64,000 nt of DNA from Aurelia coerulea (taxonomy: Eukaryota; Cnidaria; Scyphozoa; Semaeostomeae; Ulmaridae). Below the pieces are notes generated by a model. The model was not told where the DNA came from and ran no database searches. It was given only the letters and a program-made list of their open reading frames with translations. The stretch covers positions 16,503,001 to 16,567,000 of the forward strand of contig CM076948.1 in NCBI GenBank assembly GCA_039566865.1, written 5' to 3'. Shown piece by piece: positions 1-11,563 of this stretch. A program made the translations under genes and the position numbers. The number at the start of each line of letters is the position of its first letter. Within the stretch, counting starts at the first letter, position 1.

Positions 1-503
1 CAGTATTATTCATCTGATTGTCATGAAATTTGGTACAGTTATAGTAATAACCATTATCTTTATCCCTATGATCCATTTTTTTAATATCACCTCCCTGTCT
101 TGAATTATAACAATTCAAAATTTGAAATTTAGCTGTAGTCTTGCGCATGCCGCCATTTTGAATTTTGATGAAATATTTAAAAAAGCTATCATAAGGCTCT
201 TGGAAATATCTTGAAAATTCTGTAGGCAAAAGCTTTCTTACATATTCAATCAAGTTTGGAAGCCTTTGCAGTTTAAAGTTGAGGTTATGAAAATCGATCA
301 TTTTACTTTTACAACTTAAACCCCTGGTCATGACGTATTGTTATGCAAATTTTTTGAAAATTTGAAGTTTTTTGAAACTTCAGACTTTAAGCTTTCTTCT
401 GATACCAATTTCAGAAATGTGAGATATGGGGTTGATGAGGAAAAGCCTATTTAGTTTGCAAGCCCAAATTGGCTATTTAGCCCCTTTGACTCCCTTAATT
501 TTT

Positions 504-1684
504 AGAAGTCCTTCGTTAGAAAATCACCCCTTCACAGTCAAGCAACACAGTAGCATCAAAGTAAAGTTGGGCAGTTTGCAAACTCATTGCCCATTCATGG
601 AAGAACAACCCTATTTTTTGTAAGATTCTACAACTTTCATCCAAGAAAGAAAGCTCCTCAAAATTCTCATTTTCTGAGTACAAAATGTTTCGTAATAGTG
701 TCTTAAAAGTTCCCTCAAATTTATATCGGTGGTGTATGATCTCTGGGATCTCCTGTACCTTTAGATAAAAATTGTGTGGCAAATTATGAAATCATGCCAC
801 AACAGTGTAGATCACATACGAAGTCTCATGTAAGAAATTACTAAAAGAAAAGTGAAGTTATTATGTTTCAGTTTCAAAGATTTTATATTCTAGGTGACCT
901 GAGAGTTCAGTTTCTTGACATTTTTCCTATGATAGCGGACCTCTATCAATGCAACAGCATGCACTTTTTCTGCAGGAAGCTGCTTGGAGGAAACCGTTGC
1001 TGCCTCTTCCATAAATTAAGAAACTCTATTAGAAGCGATGAAAGGTTATTTCAAATTTAAGGAACTTTTTCAAAGTAAGATATGAGTTGCAAAAAATGTT
1101 TTCAACCAGAAATTGCATTACCAACTCGAACTATTACTAAAAAGGAATAACTTTTGTTATTATTTCGTTTTTTAACAATTCATTGGTTCAAAATGTGGTT
1201 CTGAATGAACGTCGACAAACTGTCAGTTCGAATTTTGAAAATTTTGTAACCTTACAAGAAACTTTTTATTACAATCAAGCCTAAAGTAAATATAACATTT
1301 TGGAAACTGAAACAAATTAATTTCACTTTTCGTTTGGTAACTTCTTACATGAGATTTCGTATGTGATCTACACTGTTGTGGCATGATTTCATAATTTGCC
1401 GCGGATTTGCCGCACAATTTTTGTCTAAGGCACAGGAGATCCCAGAGATCCTACACCACCGATAGAAATTTGAGAGAACTTTTAAGAAGCTCTTACGAAA
1501 CATTTTGTACTCAGAAAATGAGAATTTTGAGGAGCTTTCTTTCTTGGATGAAAGTTGTAGAATCTTACAAAAATAGGGTTGTTCTTCCATGAATGGGCAA
1601 TGAGTTTGCAAACTGCCCAACTTTGCTTTGATGCTACTGTGTTGCTTGACTGTGAAGGGGTGATTTTCTAACGAAGGACTTCTT
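504..1684. repeat. Foldback element with ~390-bp inverted arms
   Basis: The left arm (about 504-893) and right arm (about 1288-1684) are imperfect reverse complements. The left tip AGAAGTCCTTCGTTAG mirrors the right tip CTAACGAAGGACTTCT, and the similarity continues through ATCATGCCACAACAGTGTAGATC to the inner ends. A spacer of about 400 bp separates them. Short ORFs in the arms are mirrored shadows with no recognisable product. No target duplication was identified. Bases 1-503 before it are AT-rich with no gene I can support. Confidence 0.8.
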
Positions 1685-1754
1685 AAAGATAAAATATTTT
1701 TTATGATATCCGCCCAAAATGTGAAATTGACATGAGGAGTTTCTATAAATAGTA

Positions 1755-2178
1755 CACGTTTCTTTTTCTATAAGAAACTGGTTTATAAGAAACTAGTACT
1801 ACGATGACCAAAAATTTAAGAAACTCTAGTACTACGTTTAAGAACATTTAAGAAACTCTAAAACTTTATTTCTGTATGTCTCTCTTATTCTATGTCTCTC
1901 TAACAAAGGTACATTCGTCTTTTCTTGACTTTTAACTGCAAAATTGGTAAATTTTTGCCTTGATGTGCATGGCTTCTTCTTGATGACAATGTCAATGCAA
2001 AATGGAAGCCGTTTCTCGAGAAGAAGGCTCACCTTTGAACAATACCGCAATTTTAGGCCCAATAAATAAGAAACTAATTAAGAAACTTTTACTACTAAAA
2101 CACCGAAATTTTCATGCGAAATTAAGAAACTTTTAGTACTAAGTGCTGATCCAAGTTTCTTATATATAAAAAAACGTG
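1755..2178. mobile_element. MITE with CACGTTT termini and TA duplication
   Basis: This 424-bp element starts CACGTTTC and ends AAAACGTG, flanked by TA on both sides (1753-1754 and 2179-2180). Inside each end is a shared ATAAGAAAC block, and TAAGAAACT / TAGTACTA motifs recur through the body. A near-identical copy lies at 39417-39843. TA duplication and TIRs of this kind fit a Tc1/mariner-type non-autonomous element (established for the superfamily; assignment here is inference). No transposase ORF is present. Confidence 0.85.
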
Positions 2179-2180
2179 TA

Positions 2181-3176
2181 TTTCAAATGTCGAAAAGATC
2201 AATCTATTTTACTCGTTATGAAAATAAGATGTACATTTCTTCTTGTTATTCGTATTCGTAAGAACACTAAACCTAGCATTTCAGTTCTGTTTCATGAAGC
2301 TGCTAGCCTGCTAGACCATAAGACGATAGACATTTTTCTTGCAATAAAAGATGGGATGTGACCGATCAATTCGCACATCTGGCAATGTTATTGCCGGTTT
2401 CCATCTGGCAACGATAGCCGCAGTTGGATAAAGGAATGGTGGCACGGTTTATCCGTAGATGGTTTATCGAAAGAGACATCACAAAATTGTTCTTTCTGGG
2501 CCAGAGTGGACGTACAGCTACTCCCGTAATCTTCAGCATGGCAAGTTCATGTACTCGTTATTCACCGTTGATTTATTCATATTTCTGTTCATTGGAATCG
2601 GATGTTGTTCTCACTCGACGATGGCATGTAGCTGATCATTCAAGTTCTCGCGCCTATTTTTGTTGACTGTGTTATTTGCTGGTGAAACTCGCTGTAGATC
2701 GCGGCAGAAAAAGTGGATGTTTGTTATTAAATCCATCTGAGGTATGTGTATGCACTAGTTCTTCTTCAGATTTTCAGTTTTCTACTCTTCTTTTTTCTAA
2801 TCATAGAGTCTGTAACCGATGAATGACTGCAGTGAGCTTAAAAATGCCACAATTCTGCTATTTTTAGTGATCGCAAAGCCATACCGAAAACACTTATGGT
2901 CCAAAGCATGGAGAATCTCCTCCAATTGAAATTTTGACGAAATTCGATTTATCCGATCGTGCAATGATTTTTTCCGGAGAGTGATCAAAACGGCCGAAAA
3001 TGGCCTAAGTTTTGCTGCGAAACGCGGAAGTAAACACAACGACGGCACCTGATTGGTCAATCATAGGAGAAAATGCGATCTGATCAGAGCGTGAGTCAGA
3101 ACCCCACGGGATCTTTTGACAAAAGAAAAGATTTGACGGCTATGCTCATAAACAATGGTTTATCTTCAGGAGTATC
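2181..3176 (+). other. Unassigned leader before the 2A LINE
   Basis: About 1 kb between the MITE and the 2A-bearing ORF. It holds no ORF I recognise. It may include the 5' UTR or internal promoter of the LINE, because the ORF frame stays open upstream to about 3130 without an ATG. A GATTGGTCAATC stretch near 3050 contains inverted CCAAT-type motifs, which is only suggestive. Confidence 0.3.
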
Positions 3177-4464
3177 TTGCTCAGTGGTGATATTGAAACT
3201 AATCCTGGTCCAGAAACACTCACATTTTGCTGTTGGAATTTGAACAGTATCACTGCTTATGATTTTTTAAGGGTTTCCCTTATTGAGGCATATAATTCAG
3301 TGTATAACAATGACTTAATTGGAATAGTAGAAACTCACCTTGATAGTACTGTTGATGAAGATAGGCTAGCACTAGATGGCTACTACAAAGAAAACCATCC
3401 ACAAAATGTGAAAAGAGGTGGTGTTGGGCTGTATGTCAAGGACTCACTTCTTTCAAAACATCGGTTAGATTTGGTGACTCTTCCTGAATGTGTTGTGTGC
3501 AAGATACAATTGAACAGGAAAAAATACTTTTATGCGGTAGTTTACAGAAGTCCAAGTCAAGACCAAAGTGAATTTGATCATTTCACAATGAATTTTGAGC
3601 TGATGCTATCCAAGATGCATGCAGAAAATCCATTCTGCATTATTATCACTGGCGATTTCAACTGCCGTTCTACACAGTGGTGGCAAAACGATAGTGAAAA
3701 TACTGAGGGAAGATTATTCGAACCAATAACTGCTGACTTAGGTCTTCATCAGCTAATCTCAGAACCAACTCATTTAATGGGTGATTCCAAATCTTGCATT
3801 GATTTAATCTTCACTGATCAGCCCAACCTCGTTATCGAGCATGGTGTTAATATCCATCATCTAGACTGATGATATAGTCGTAGTTATCGCTATTGAAATA
3901 CTGCCGGACGCTCCTAACTACGACTCATAATCAAACGCCATTATTTTGAAATGACTATGACTGCCTCGTTTCGATAAGGGCCTAGGCAGAAAAGCACAAA
4001 TATTTGTAGTTTTCAAATGAAACACATTGATTTGAAAACTTCACAATAAATCAGTTAATGCTTAGCGAAAGCAGCAAAGTAGTACCTACATACAAGATTT
4101 GATATTGTCGCCGATTATTTTCATGGTCCTCTTGTTCGTAAGACTTTGTTTTGTCTGGCCAAGCTCCTTGAAAGTCTGCTTTGAGCTTCGAGTTTCCGTT
4201 GGTCAACATCAATCAATCGAATTTGCAGAGATTCTAATGGCGTTGTATTTTGTTGTATACTTTGTACATGGCTGTGTATAGCAGCCTCGTTCCCAAGGGC
4301 GTTCAAAAGTGAAAAAAGTCAGTCCAAAAATATTGCCGTAATAATATGAGTCCCAGTAAGAGCAGTCTCGGTCTGGTGTAATAGTCTCGTTTTGAATAGC
4401 GATTACTGGGACTTATTGTAATCAGTCTATCCATCATCCATCATTACACGAACAATGTCATCAC
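3177..4464 (+). pseudogene. Non-LTR retrotransposon endonuclease with N-terminal 2A motif, split by insertions
   Basis: The ORF begins LLSGDIETNPGP, an exact match to the 2A ribosome-skipping consensus D-x-E-x-NPGP, and continues directly into an apurinic-type endonuclease domain. Visible motifs are CCWNLNSI near residue 18, GIVETHLD, a GGVGLYV block, VYRSPS, the ITGDFNC catalytic block near residue 158, and IDLIFTD near residue 214. The frame stops inside a 568-bp insertion (3862-4429), resumes at 4430-4464 as HHPSLHEQCHHQ, and is cut again at 4465. The RT half is not found downstream. 2A motifs at the N-terminus of non-LTR ORFs are known from other animals and trypanosomes. No in-frame ATG is visible; the first codon here is TTG, so the true start is uncertain or lost. 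Confidence 0.85.
3862..4429. mobile_element. TIR element with 9-bp duplication TCCATCATC
   Basis: Starts TAGACTGAT and ends ATCAGTCTA. The TIRs align imperfectly for about 30 bp and both contain an ATCGCTATT block. TCCATCATC occurs immediately before (3853-3861) and after (4430-4438), and removing the element restores the LINE endonuclease frame. A 9-bp duplication with long imperfect TIRs fits Mutator-like elements (inference). No transposase ORF. The interior has another CCTCGTTCCCAAGGGC stretch near 4284 resembling the tip of the next element, suggesting older nesting. Confidence 0.85.
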
Positions 4465-4841
4465 CAACCTCGTTCCCAAGGGTATCTGTTGTTTTTAATA
4501 GGAGGCTAGACCTCAACAGATACCCTTGGGACCGGTTTACAAATTTTGTCAATTTTGATCGGAATAATTAGCATAATTTGGTAGACAGCAGGTCCTTTCG
4601 AATCCCATCTTCGACAATTTCGAAATGTATATTCCATGGTTCGAACACCACTCATTGTATCCAGAGCCATTCGAATGTTCTTCATTTCGACTGAACGCTA
4701 GGTTTTGAAGGTGAGAAACTTCTTTTGTTTCAAAAAGAGCCAATCAAATAGCAGAATAGCCTAACAGGCTCCAGGGTCAATGTAGGCGTTGGTGGCGTTG
4801 AAGTTTACGGAAAACCTTCATTGTCACTGGGTACGAGGTTG
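4465..4841. mobile_element. TIR element with 9-bp duplication TGTCATCAC
   Basis: A 377-bp element starting CAACCTCGTTCCCA and ending TGGGTACGAGGTTG. TGTCATCAC flanks it exactly at 4456-4464 and 4842-4850. Next to the left tip, AAGGGTATCTGTTG is mirrored by CAACAGATACCCTTGGGA at about 4515-4532. It sits in the LINE coding region right after CHHQ. The 9-bp duplication again suggests a Mutator-like non-autonomous element. Confidence 0.85.
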
Positions 4842-4852
4842 TGTCATCACCA

Positions 4853-5165
4853 AACTCATCATCATCATCATCATCATTTACGCTGTTACGTCAGTCCCTG
4901 ACATTGCGAGCCTGATAATTCCACTCCAAGTGTTTCTATTATTTGCTAGTTTCTTTAATTTGTTTGTGTCTTTTACATTCAGGCCTTGTCCTCCTAGATC
5001 TTTGTTGACGAGGCCTAACCAAGTGAGTTTTGGTTTGCCTTTGGGTTTCTTCACAGGTCTTAGTGCTTCATATAGGGCTTGTTTGGCTGGTGTTTCCTCT
5101 GGCAGTCTGAGCAAATCACCAAACTGTTTATGGAAAACTAGCACAGGGGACATTTGTCTGAGCAT
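4853..5165 (-). pseudogene. LINE reverse-transcriptase C-terminus with (ATG)n tail
   Basis: Read on the minus strand, a 95-residue segment contains KPKLTWLGLVNKDLGGQGL and KLKKLANNRNTWSGI, typical of the extreme C-terminus of a non-LTR RT polyprotein. A TAA stop is followed directly by a run of about seven ATG triplets (plus strand CAT at about 4856-4877), read as the 3' tail. It is a 5'-truncated insertion into the 2A LINE. From 5166 to 5418 there is no feature I can support. Confidence 0.7.
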
Positions 5166-5418
5166 GCGCGAGATCTTCGGTGACGTTGCGAGGGCAGCTT
5201 TGAAATAATGGCGGGAAATTTTAACTTCTGCTGACGTGATTTCGGTTTGTTTAGTCTGTCCAGGATAGTCGCAGCGTTTTCAGGAAAGTTTCCAGAGTAC
5301 CTACGGTTTGTTTTAGTTTCTTTTTACTCGAGTTACATTATCTTCAGTGTTTGCACCGACAAAAACAGCTTTTTTAAAAGCTACAAACAACAGCAAGTAA
5401 TAATTTCACGGCGACACG

Positions 5419-8400
5419 ATGTTAGGCCGTATGGTATGCCTGATATTTTTCGTTTGTCTTTGGACGAGTTTTTTGGTGGAAGTTTCTTGGGCAATAAAAC
5501 CTAGACCAGGAAACAAACAAGGTCCCAAGATGAACTCCAGAAGGTTTCGCAGCGAAGAAGGCTGTTGTGTTTGTGGAAAGAAGAGCCAAAGGGGAAGACC
5601 CTTTTACTTTGCAAGGGATGCAAATGAAGTTGACGAGGTGTTTGGATTGCCCTGCAGAAGAGGGGATCTATGTTCAAATTGCCACAGCCGTCTCATTCAA
5701 TGGAGGAATAACAACAGAGAAGAAGAGGTACGAAAACAAGCATTTTATTGATAAGATTCCAACCACCACAGATAAAAAATTCAACACAAATTCAAACTCT
5801 ACAGTGATACGACATTAATCACATTACCCCGCCACTAAGAAACTGACTGATAAGAAACTGCAGCCTGCCCGATGGCACTATGAACATTGTCCAACATTTG
5901 GTTTGATATAACATTTACATGATAATTATAAGAAACCAAACTGCCTGGTTTTACAAAATGAGTTTCTTAGTGGCAGGGTAATACTTTTACAGGGGAATAC
6001 AGTAGTGTCCCGCATATAAGGAACAACCTTTTAAATTTCAGGTCTGACTCTTATAAAATAAATATGACTCTTCTTCTCTGTTTCTTATAAAATGAGGTAA
6101 AATTCAAATCAGGGTAAAGTTTTTTATCAGGAAAATCATGCACTATCGATCAACTACTCAGACACAAGCTTTAAGATTGTGATAAAAAAACATATGATTT
6201 TGATTTGCATTTGTAAATTTTCATTTCCAGGAAATGATACAGTTATTCTAGGAAGGTGTTATTTTGCTTAGTTTTGTTAAATAAGAAACAATGTTTTTTC
6301 AGACATGTACTAGTTTCTTAAAATGGGGTGTTATTTTGAAAATCAGGGTCTATGTTTCTTAAATTTGTGTTTCTTATATGCGGGGCACTACTGTACAATA
6401 GGTACCAGGTGTCTCAATAGAGTACTACCCCTTTTCAATGGAAGAGGAATAGAATCAAATGACAAGAGCTCTGGATTTTCTAAGTAGAGAACTACATTTT
6501 TCAAATCTTCAAATTAAATGAAGGTATTATGCAATTAAAAATCATCCGCAAAAACTGGAGAATAAAATAAAATTGATTCTGGTCTTAGTGTTGTGCACCT
6601 CCAAGTTTAAAATATCCTTCCTATTATATGATGTGATCTGATGATGCTTGACTGCTTCTTTCCCCTCTTCTTTCGTAAAACTAAAGTTCAACGTTAGGAT
6701 TTATTTCCTTCCTAAAGTAAGGAAACTTTAGAAATCAAAGTTGCAAATTCCGTTGCAAAATACCGGTGCTGTCAAATCATGGCTAGCCCTAGTTGAAGCC
6801 ACTCTACTTAGAAAATCCAAATGTCTTGTCTTTGTTCCTTTGTCCAATTAAAGGGAGGGGTGCCTTGTGAGATACAGGGCGGCATCAACTAAACATTAGC
6901 AGAGAGTTATTTGCACCTGAGCTTTGAATGTTGACAAAAACTGTATCAAACTAAAAAGATCAATGTATATCTCATCATTTCATACAATTCATTCTCCAAC
7001 TCTACCACAGGAACTGGCTTTTAATCCAATTAACCTGAAAATGAAGAACAGTATCAAAATTAACTTCTAATCTATGACCACCACCATTAAGGTAAATCAA
7101 CAGCCGGGTTAAAAGCAGCTGACAGAACTGCGTCAATCTACACATAACGTATTGGAAAATAATTAGCATGTGTCATTCTGTTGTGCCATGTTTAGACTAT
7201 TTCACTTTGCCTCTGTTCATTTACTTTAAAGAACATGATGAATCAAGCTGTATCAACTGATGTATCAACCAGTGGGATAAATGTGACACAATCAGGAGAC
7301 TCCACTGAGTCAGTTTCCATGGACATAATGGTTGAGATGGTGAGTATAGCAAGAAGACACCTTTAGATTCGCTGACAGAAATAAATACCTAACAAAAGGG
7401 CTGCCTTTGCAGGTCTAAAATTGTCCTATTGTTTTGGATGGTTTTGACACTTGTGTGGATGTTGTTTGAGTAGAGGGGTAGAACTTGGGAGTTAGGTGTG
7501 TCCCTTATCCCCGTAACATTAGGGCAGTGAACATGCTGTCAAACATTTGGGCCTTGACACAATCATGACTATTTTTAGTAATTTAGGAAAAGTTTGTGTG
7601 TTTGTTGCAATACTTGAAACACATTGCTGGATGTCTAATTTAGATCTTATTCCAGTAAGAAAACATAAAAAAAATGTATGACAACTACAATGTGGACTTA
7701 ACCCAATAATGATTTTCACATTCAATCTACCAGCAGTCTACAAGCAGATCACATAACTCGCTGGAGGAAACACCTTTGCACAATGTTGATTTGCCAAGGC
7801 CAACTAATACATTTACAGTAAGAAGAATGCTCAATATGGATGCTGTAAGTAACAAATTAAGAATAACTGAATACTGTAAAAGCTCTGTTAAACTCCTCTT
7901 ACAAATAAGCCCATCCCCTCTGAGCCAATATCTTAAATAAGATGATTAGCAGGTGATCTGCAGATGGTTTGAAATGATTTCAGGTGATTTTAACTTTGTA
8001 ACATATGTTCAAAAAGCTATGTTAATGTGCACAAGGCCTGCTCTGTACACTGTTTCATGAGGAAATATCCCTGATATGGTATAATAATTTAAAGAGCCTC
8101 CTTCAAGGAAAATATAGACTACCATGTAAATAGAAAAGCTTTTTCAAATTTTGTTAAGAGCTGGAAATGATTTTTTTCTGAAAGAGAACAACTTTATTAA
8201 CAAAAATCATAATCAAAGTGTAAATCTTGGGTTTGCGATTCAATTCTTTTGTGAAACTGACAAACTACAGTATACTAGAAACTGTTAATGTAAGAAAAAG
8301 ATGTCCTACTACAAAGCCCAAAGCAAATTTCTAATATTTAACAGATAAACTATTCTCTCTTTCTTGCACCCTAGATCAATCAGCCAGCAATGAGTGAGCG

Positions 8401-8452
8401 AATACCACTACAAGATCATCAAAACTTACCAATCCAAGAACATTCCAATCAG
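5419..8452 (+). CDS. Four-exon gene with Cys-rich (zinc-binding-like) domain, unrecognised
   Basis: Proposed exons are 5419-5727, 7232-7339, 7734-7844 and 8375-8452. All are phase 0, with AG acceptors and GT donors (GTACGA, GTGAGT, GTAAGT, GTATGA). Exon 1 encodes a Cys-rich module: CCVCGKKSQRGRPFYF, then FGLPCRRGDLCSNCHSRL, spaced like a treble-clef or zinc-ribbon fold. Exons 2-4 encode Ser/Thr/Gln/Asn-rich, probably disordered sequence. The start is ambiguous. The ATG at 5419 adds a hydrophobic stretch that could mimic a signal peptide; the ATG at 5530 (MNSRRFRSEEG) begins just before the Cys module and seems more likely. A final exon and stop were not found. I do not recognise the family; there is a loose resemblance to the Cys module of SINHCAF/FAM60A. 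Intron 1 holds two MITEs. It is convergent with the SWIM/Ulp1 gene. Confidence 0.55.
5827..5978. mobile_element. 152-bp MITE, TA duplication
   Basis: Starts CCCCGCCACTAAGAAACTG and ends GAGTTTCTTAGTGGCAGGG, flanked by TA at 5825-5826 and 5979-5980. It shares the internal AAGAAAC word with the MITEs at 6000 and 1755, suggesting one mobilising transposase (inference). It lies in intron 1 of the Cys-rich gene. Confidence 0.85.
6000..6393. mobile_element. 394-bp MITE, TA duplication
   Basis: Starts CAGTAGTGTCCCGCATATAA and ends TTATATGCGGGGCACTACTG, flanked by TA at 5998-5999 and 6394-6395. TTTCTTA / TAAGAAA words recur inside. Only about 20 bp separate it from the preceding MITE. No ORF. The remaining intron (6396-7231) shows nothing else I can name. 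Confidence 0.88.
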
Positions 8453-8919
8453 GTATGAATCCTTGAATCATTTAGTTTTCTGCAATTGTAAAAAAAGTCA
8501 TCAGTTTCTAGCTGAAGGGCATTACATTTCTGAAAATCGCGTACACCTTTAGCAAAATCCATTTGTTTTCAAGAAAATTCCATGGGATCCCTTTGTTCTG
8601 CAAAGAATCTTGTATACTTTTTCAAATACGTAACCAAAAACTGTGCAGAGTAGAACGGTACTTGGTCATAGAACTACCATTATATTGAAAAACACTGTGT
8701 GCAGGTATCATTCAAAATGGATTTGAGAGCGGAACTTGAAACTTTCAAGTGTTGTAAAATTTTGCTGACCGAAGTGAAGGGGTGAAAGCCCATTAAGAAA
8801 AACAAAATTTTATCTGGATACATCTGGCATTAAAAGTGTAAAAAACAGTTTAGTCCTGTTTGTTCCTCGGTTTATTCTATTTCGCTGGAGTGGATAGCAC
8901 TATGGGTGTAAGGCCAAAA

Positions 8920-9000
8920 TGAATTACGCGGAAAATTGATTCCGCGGAAGCTATTGTTCTCGTGAAAACAATAGTTTCCGCGACTTCCGCGGAATTCACC
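8920..9000. repeat. Short hairpin cluster with CCGCGG motifs
   Basis: GGAAGCTATTGTT pairs with AACAATAGTTTCC around a short loop, set inside repeated TTCCGCGGAA words. It directly abuts the left arm of the 9-10.4 kb foldback and may belong to its terminus. The stretch 8453-8919 is otherwise featureless. Confidence 0.6.
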
Positions 9001-9002
9001 TT

Positions 9003-10356
9003 GCCGGTGTTTTGGCCGGAAAATAATTGTTAAGTCGTTTGCTTTTCATTCATAAGTAAAATGAAACGTTATTTTGTTGGTTTCTTTGATAAATTAGCAA
9101 AAACCTCCGGACAACGCTGCACAAGATTTTGGGAGCGTAGCTGGAGGAGTAGGCCAAAACAAAATGAAAAACGGATAGATATCTGGGGGCAAAGATAACA
9201 ACATTTTAGTGTTTTCAATTGGGATTTAACAACATTTATCACCATGATAAAAGTTTTCCACTCAAATGTGACAAAAGAAGAAAATTCAAATAAATAACAA
9301 AGCCATCATTCAATGCAACTGAACTTAAATTTGTCGAAGAAGGAGTCAGGTTTAAGAAAACACGCTCCAGTCACTTGTTAAATTTCAAATTACCTTCAAT
9401 CTAAATTAAACCGTAGCGATTTCGTTAAGCACATCAAAATCCATATATTTAAGTGTCAACCACCTGCCTAAAGTCTTCCAGGAAGCAAAATTAATTTTAA
9501 TGTAATAAAAATGATATCAAGGATATTCTTACCATGGAATGGTTTCTTTCCGTTTTCCCTTTGTGTTTATCCTTCTTGCCTTCCTCACGGAAAACTTTTT
9601 TCATAGCGATAAAGTTTGTAGAATCCTAATTTGAAAACGCTAAAATGTTGTTATCTTTGCCCCGGGGGGACCACTTGGTACCTGATGTGTTATCATACTC
9701 GTACAAAAAAGCGCGGGAAAGGGTGCCTTTCTTGAAAGTAGGCACGGACCCGCGTGGGCCCGTGTTTAGGGGTGCCAATTCGACCAACATTTAAAAAAGG
9801 GTGCACTTTTCTGCATTTGATAAATTTAAATTGTTCTACAATGATATTTTAGTTATGATTTATAAAAAAGAATTCTTAACGAGTCAAAGAACCAGCATAA
9901 GATGGGGAAGGAAGTCGAGAGCATTTTCCTCCTCTTCAAATCACACCTGCAATATCAGCAAATTTAGTAACTGACTTGTCAGCAATTAGGGTACCTGAAT
10001 CAGAGAAGCTCTATTTTGACACAAGAAAGGGTATGTTCTCATGAAAATTTTCCGCGATTAGGGTATGTATTTCGCTAAAACAGGTCAGCGTTTAGGGTGC
10101 AAATGTTAAGCCTTTGTACGAGTATGATACTATAGGAAAGTATTGGAGTGGCCCCCCCCGGGATTTTTGCCCCCAGATATCTATCCGTTTCTCATTTTGT
10201 TTTGGCCTACTCCTCCAGCTACGCTCTCAAAGTCTTGTGCAGCGTTGTCCGGAGATTTTTGCTAATTTATCAAAGAAATCAACAAACTAACGTTTCATTT
10301 TACTTATGAATGAAAAGCAAACAAATTAACAATTATTTTCCGACCAAAACATCCGG
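9003..10356. repeat. Foldback element with ~200-bp arms
   Basis: The left arm (about 9003-9230) and right arm (about 9625-9660 plus 10163-10356) are reverse complements with few differences, including GTAGGCCAAAACAAAATGA and the GATATCTGGGGGCAAAGATA block. The right arm is interrupted by the 502-bp element at 9661-10162. No coding capacity. The outer limit is not fixed because no target duplication was found. From 10357 to 10870 there is nothing beyond AT-rich sequence. Confidence 0.8.
9661..10162. mobile_element. CCCGGGGGG-tipped element nested in foldback arm
   Basis: Starts CCCGGGGGGACCACT and ends AGTGGCCCCCCCCGGG. The inner ends share ATCATACTCGTACAAA in inverted orientation. Flanking octamers are ATCTTTGC (9653-9660) and ATTTTTGC (10163-10170), one mismatch apart. 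It interrupts sequence that is continuous in the opposite arm, so the empty site is visible in the same foldback. It shares tip and 8-bp duplication type with the elements at 40290 and 41771. Confidence 0.8.
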
Positions 10357-10871
10357 TAGAGAAACCTTTAAATGCTGATGCTTTTGTTATGCAAATTTTT
10401 TGATTGAGCTGAAAGACACTTTTGGGCGCCATTTTGGGTGAGGTGGTGCAAGTGCAATACTTATGTGAGGTAAGTGTATTACAGTACAGTATTACCCTCA
10501 CTTATTATTAGGCCTGAGTTTAAAGAGGCAAAAACATCGCAATACAACACAAACAACAGCAAATGGTTGAATGAATTTTATGCCAATAAATATAAATATT
10601 AGGTATGGTATTAAAATGGCAGATGCAAGAAACGAAAAAAGCCTCCGTAATTGGCACACTACTGAGGCCTTTAAACCTTGTATTATCATCAAAATACAGG
10701 GTAGGCCTATAGGCTTACAAGCCTTTATTTAAAAATCTGGCAGCTTACTTTCATGTTTCAAGTTTCTGTTTTGTTTGATCAGTTGCCTCAAATTTTCAGA
10801 AGTTTCTGATTGAATGGGACATAATTTGGTGAATTCAACTGCATGCAGTCTTGTTTGTAATGGGAATAGCC

Positions 10872-11304
10872 CCCAGGGGGGGGTACTCTCGTATATCTAG
10901 GATAAGGGGTGCTCAGGTTACTTTTTGCGTCTAAAATTTGGGCAAAGCTAATTTTTTTGGATCAATAATTCATACAGTTATTTTTTGGGTTCCTGAAATT
11001 CTGGATTCCTTTTTTGGGTCTGAAATATGGGAAAATGTAAAAAAAAATCAGGAAAAATATAATATACAAACAAAATCAAAAAACAAAATACTTAGATATC
11101 CAAATGGATTACGAGAAATCTAATCATGCATGTCACTTTTCCATAGATTTAAGATACTAGCTTCATAACCTTTGGGTAAGCTGGGTCAGAAAAATTATTT
11201 TTGGGTATATTTGTATGCTGGAAATTACTTGTTTGGGTTGATGCTTCGTAGCCCAGCCTGAGTACCCCTATCCTAAATATACCTGAGTACCCCCCCCCCT
11301 TGGG
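10872..11304. mobile_element. CCCAGGGGGGGG-tipped MITE
   Basis: The ends are inverted: CCCAGGGGGGGGTACTC on the left, GAGTACCCCCCCCCCTTGGG on the right. A second inner inverted block is GGATAAGGGGTGCTCAGG against CCTGAGTACCCCTATCC. The flanks do not show a convincing duplication. Similar tips occur at 9661, 40290 and 41771. Confidence 0.7.
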
Positions 11305-11563
11305 AAAAACCTACAATAGATGTGTTCATTTTGTTACTCTAAGTCTACAGTTCTGTTCTTCACTTTTTGTCCTTCAACGTTGTTATTACAAACCCTTTGG
11401 TCTCTGCCAGTGGCCAGCACTCCCTGCTTATCCATTACTTTGCTTCATTTGCTGTTTTCCAATGCTTGTCTGAACTTTCATCACACTGTTTGTGAAATTT
11501 ATTTGAACAGAGGCTGCATGATAGTAGCTCGTCATCTTGTTGGGCAGGTAATCGACAGCTACA

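Noticed and set aside
5419..5529. N-terminal signal peptide of the Cys-rich gene
   Set aside because: The hydrophobic stretch depends on the upstream ATG; an ATG at 5530 immediately before the Cys module is equally available, so secretion is not supported.
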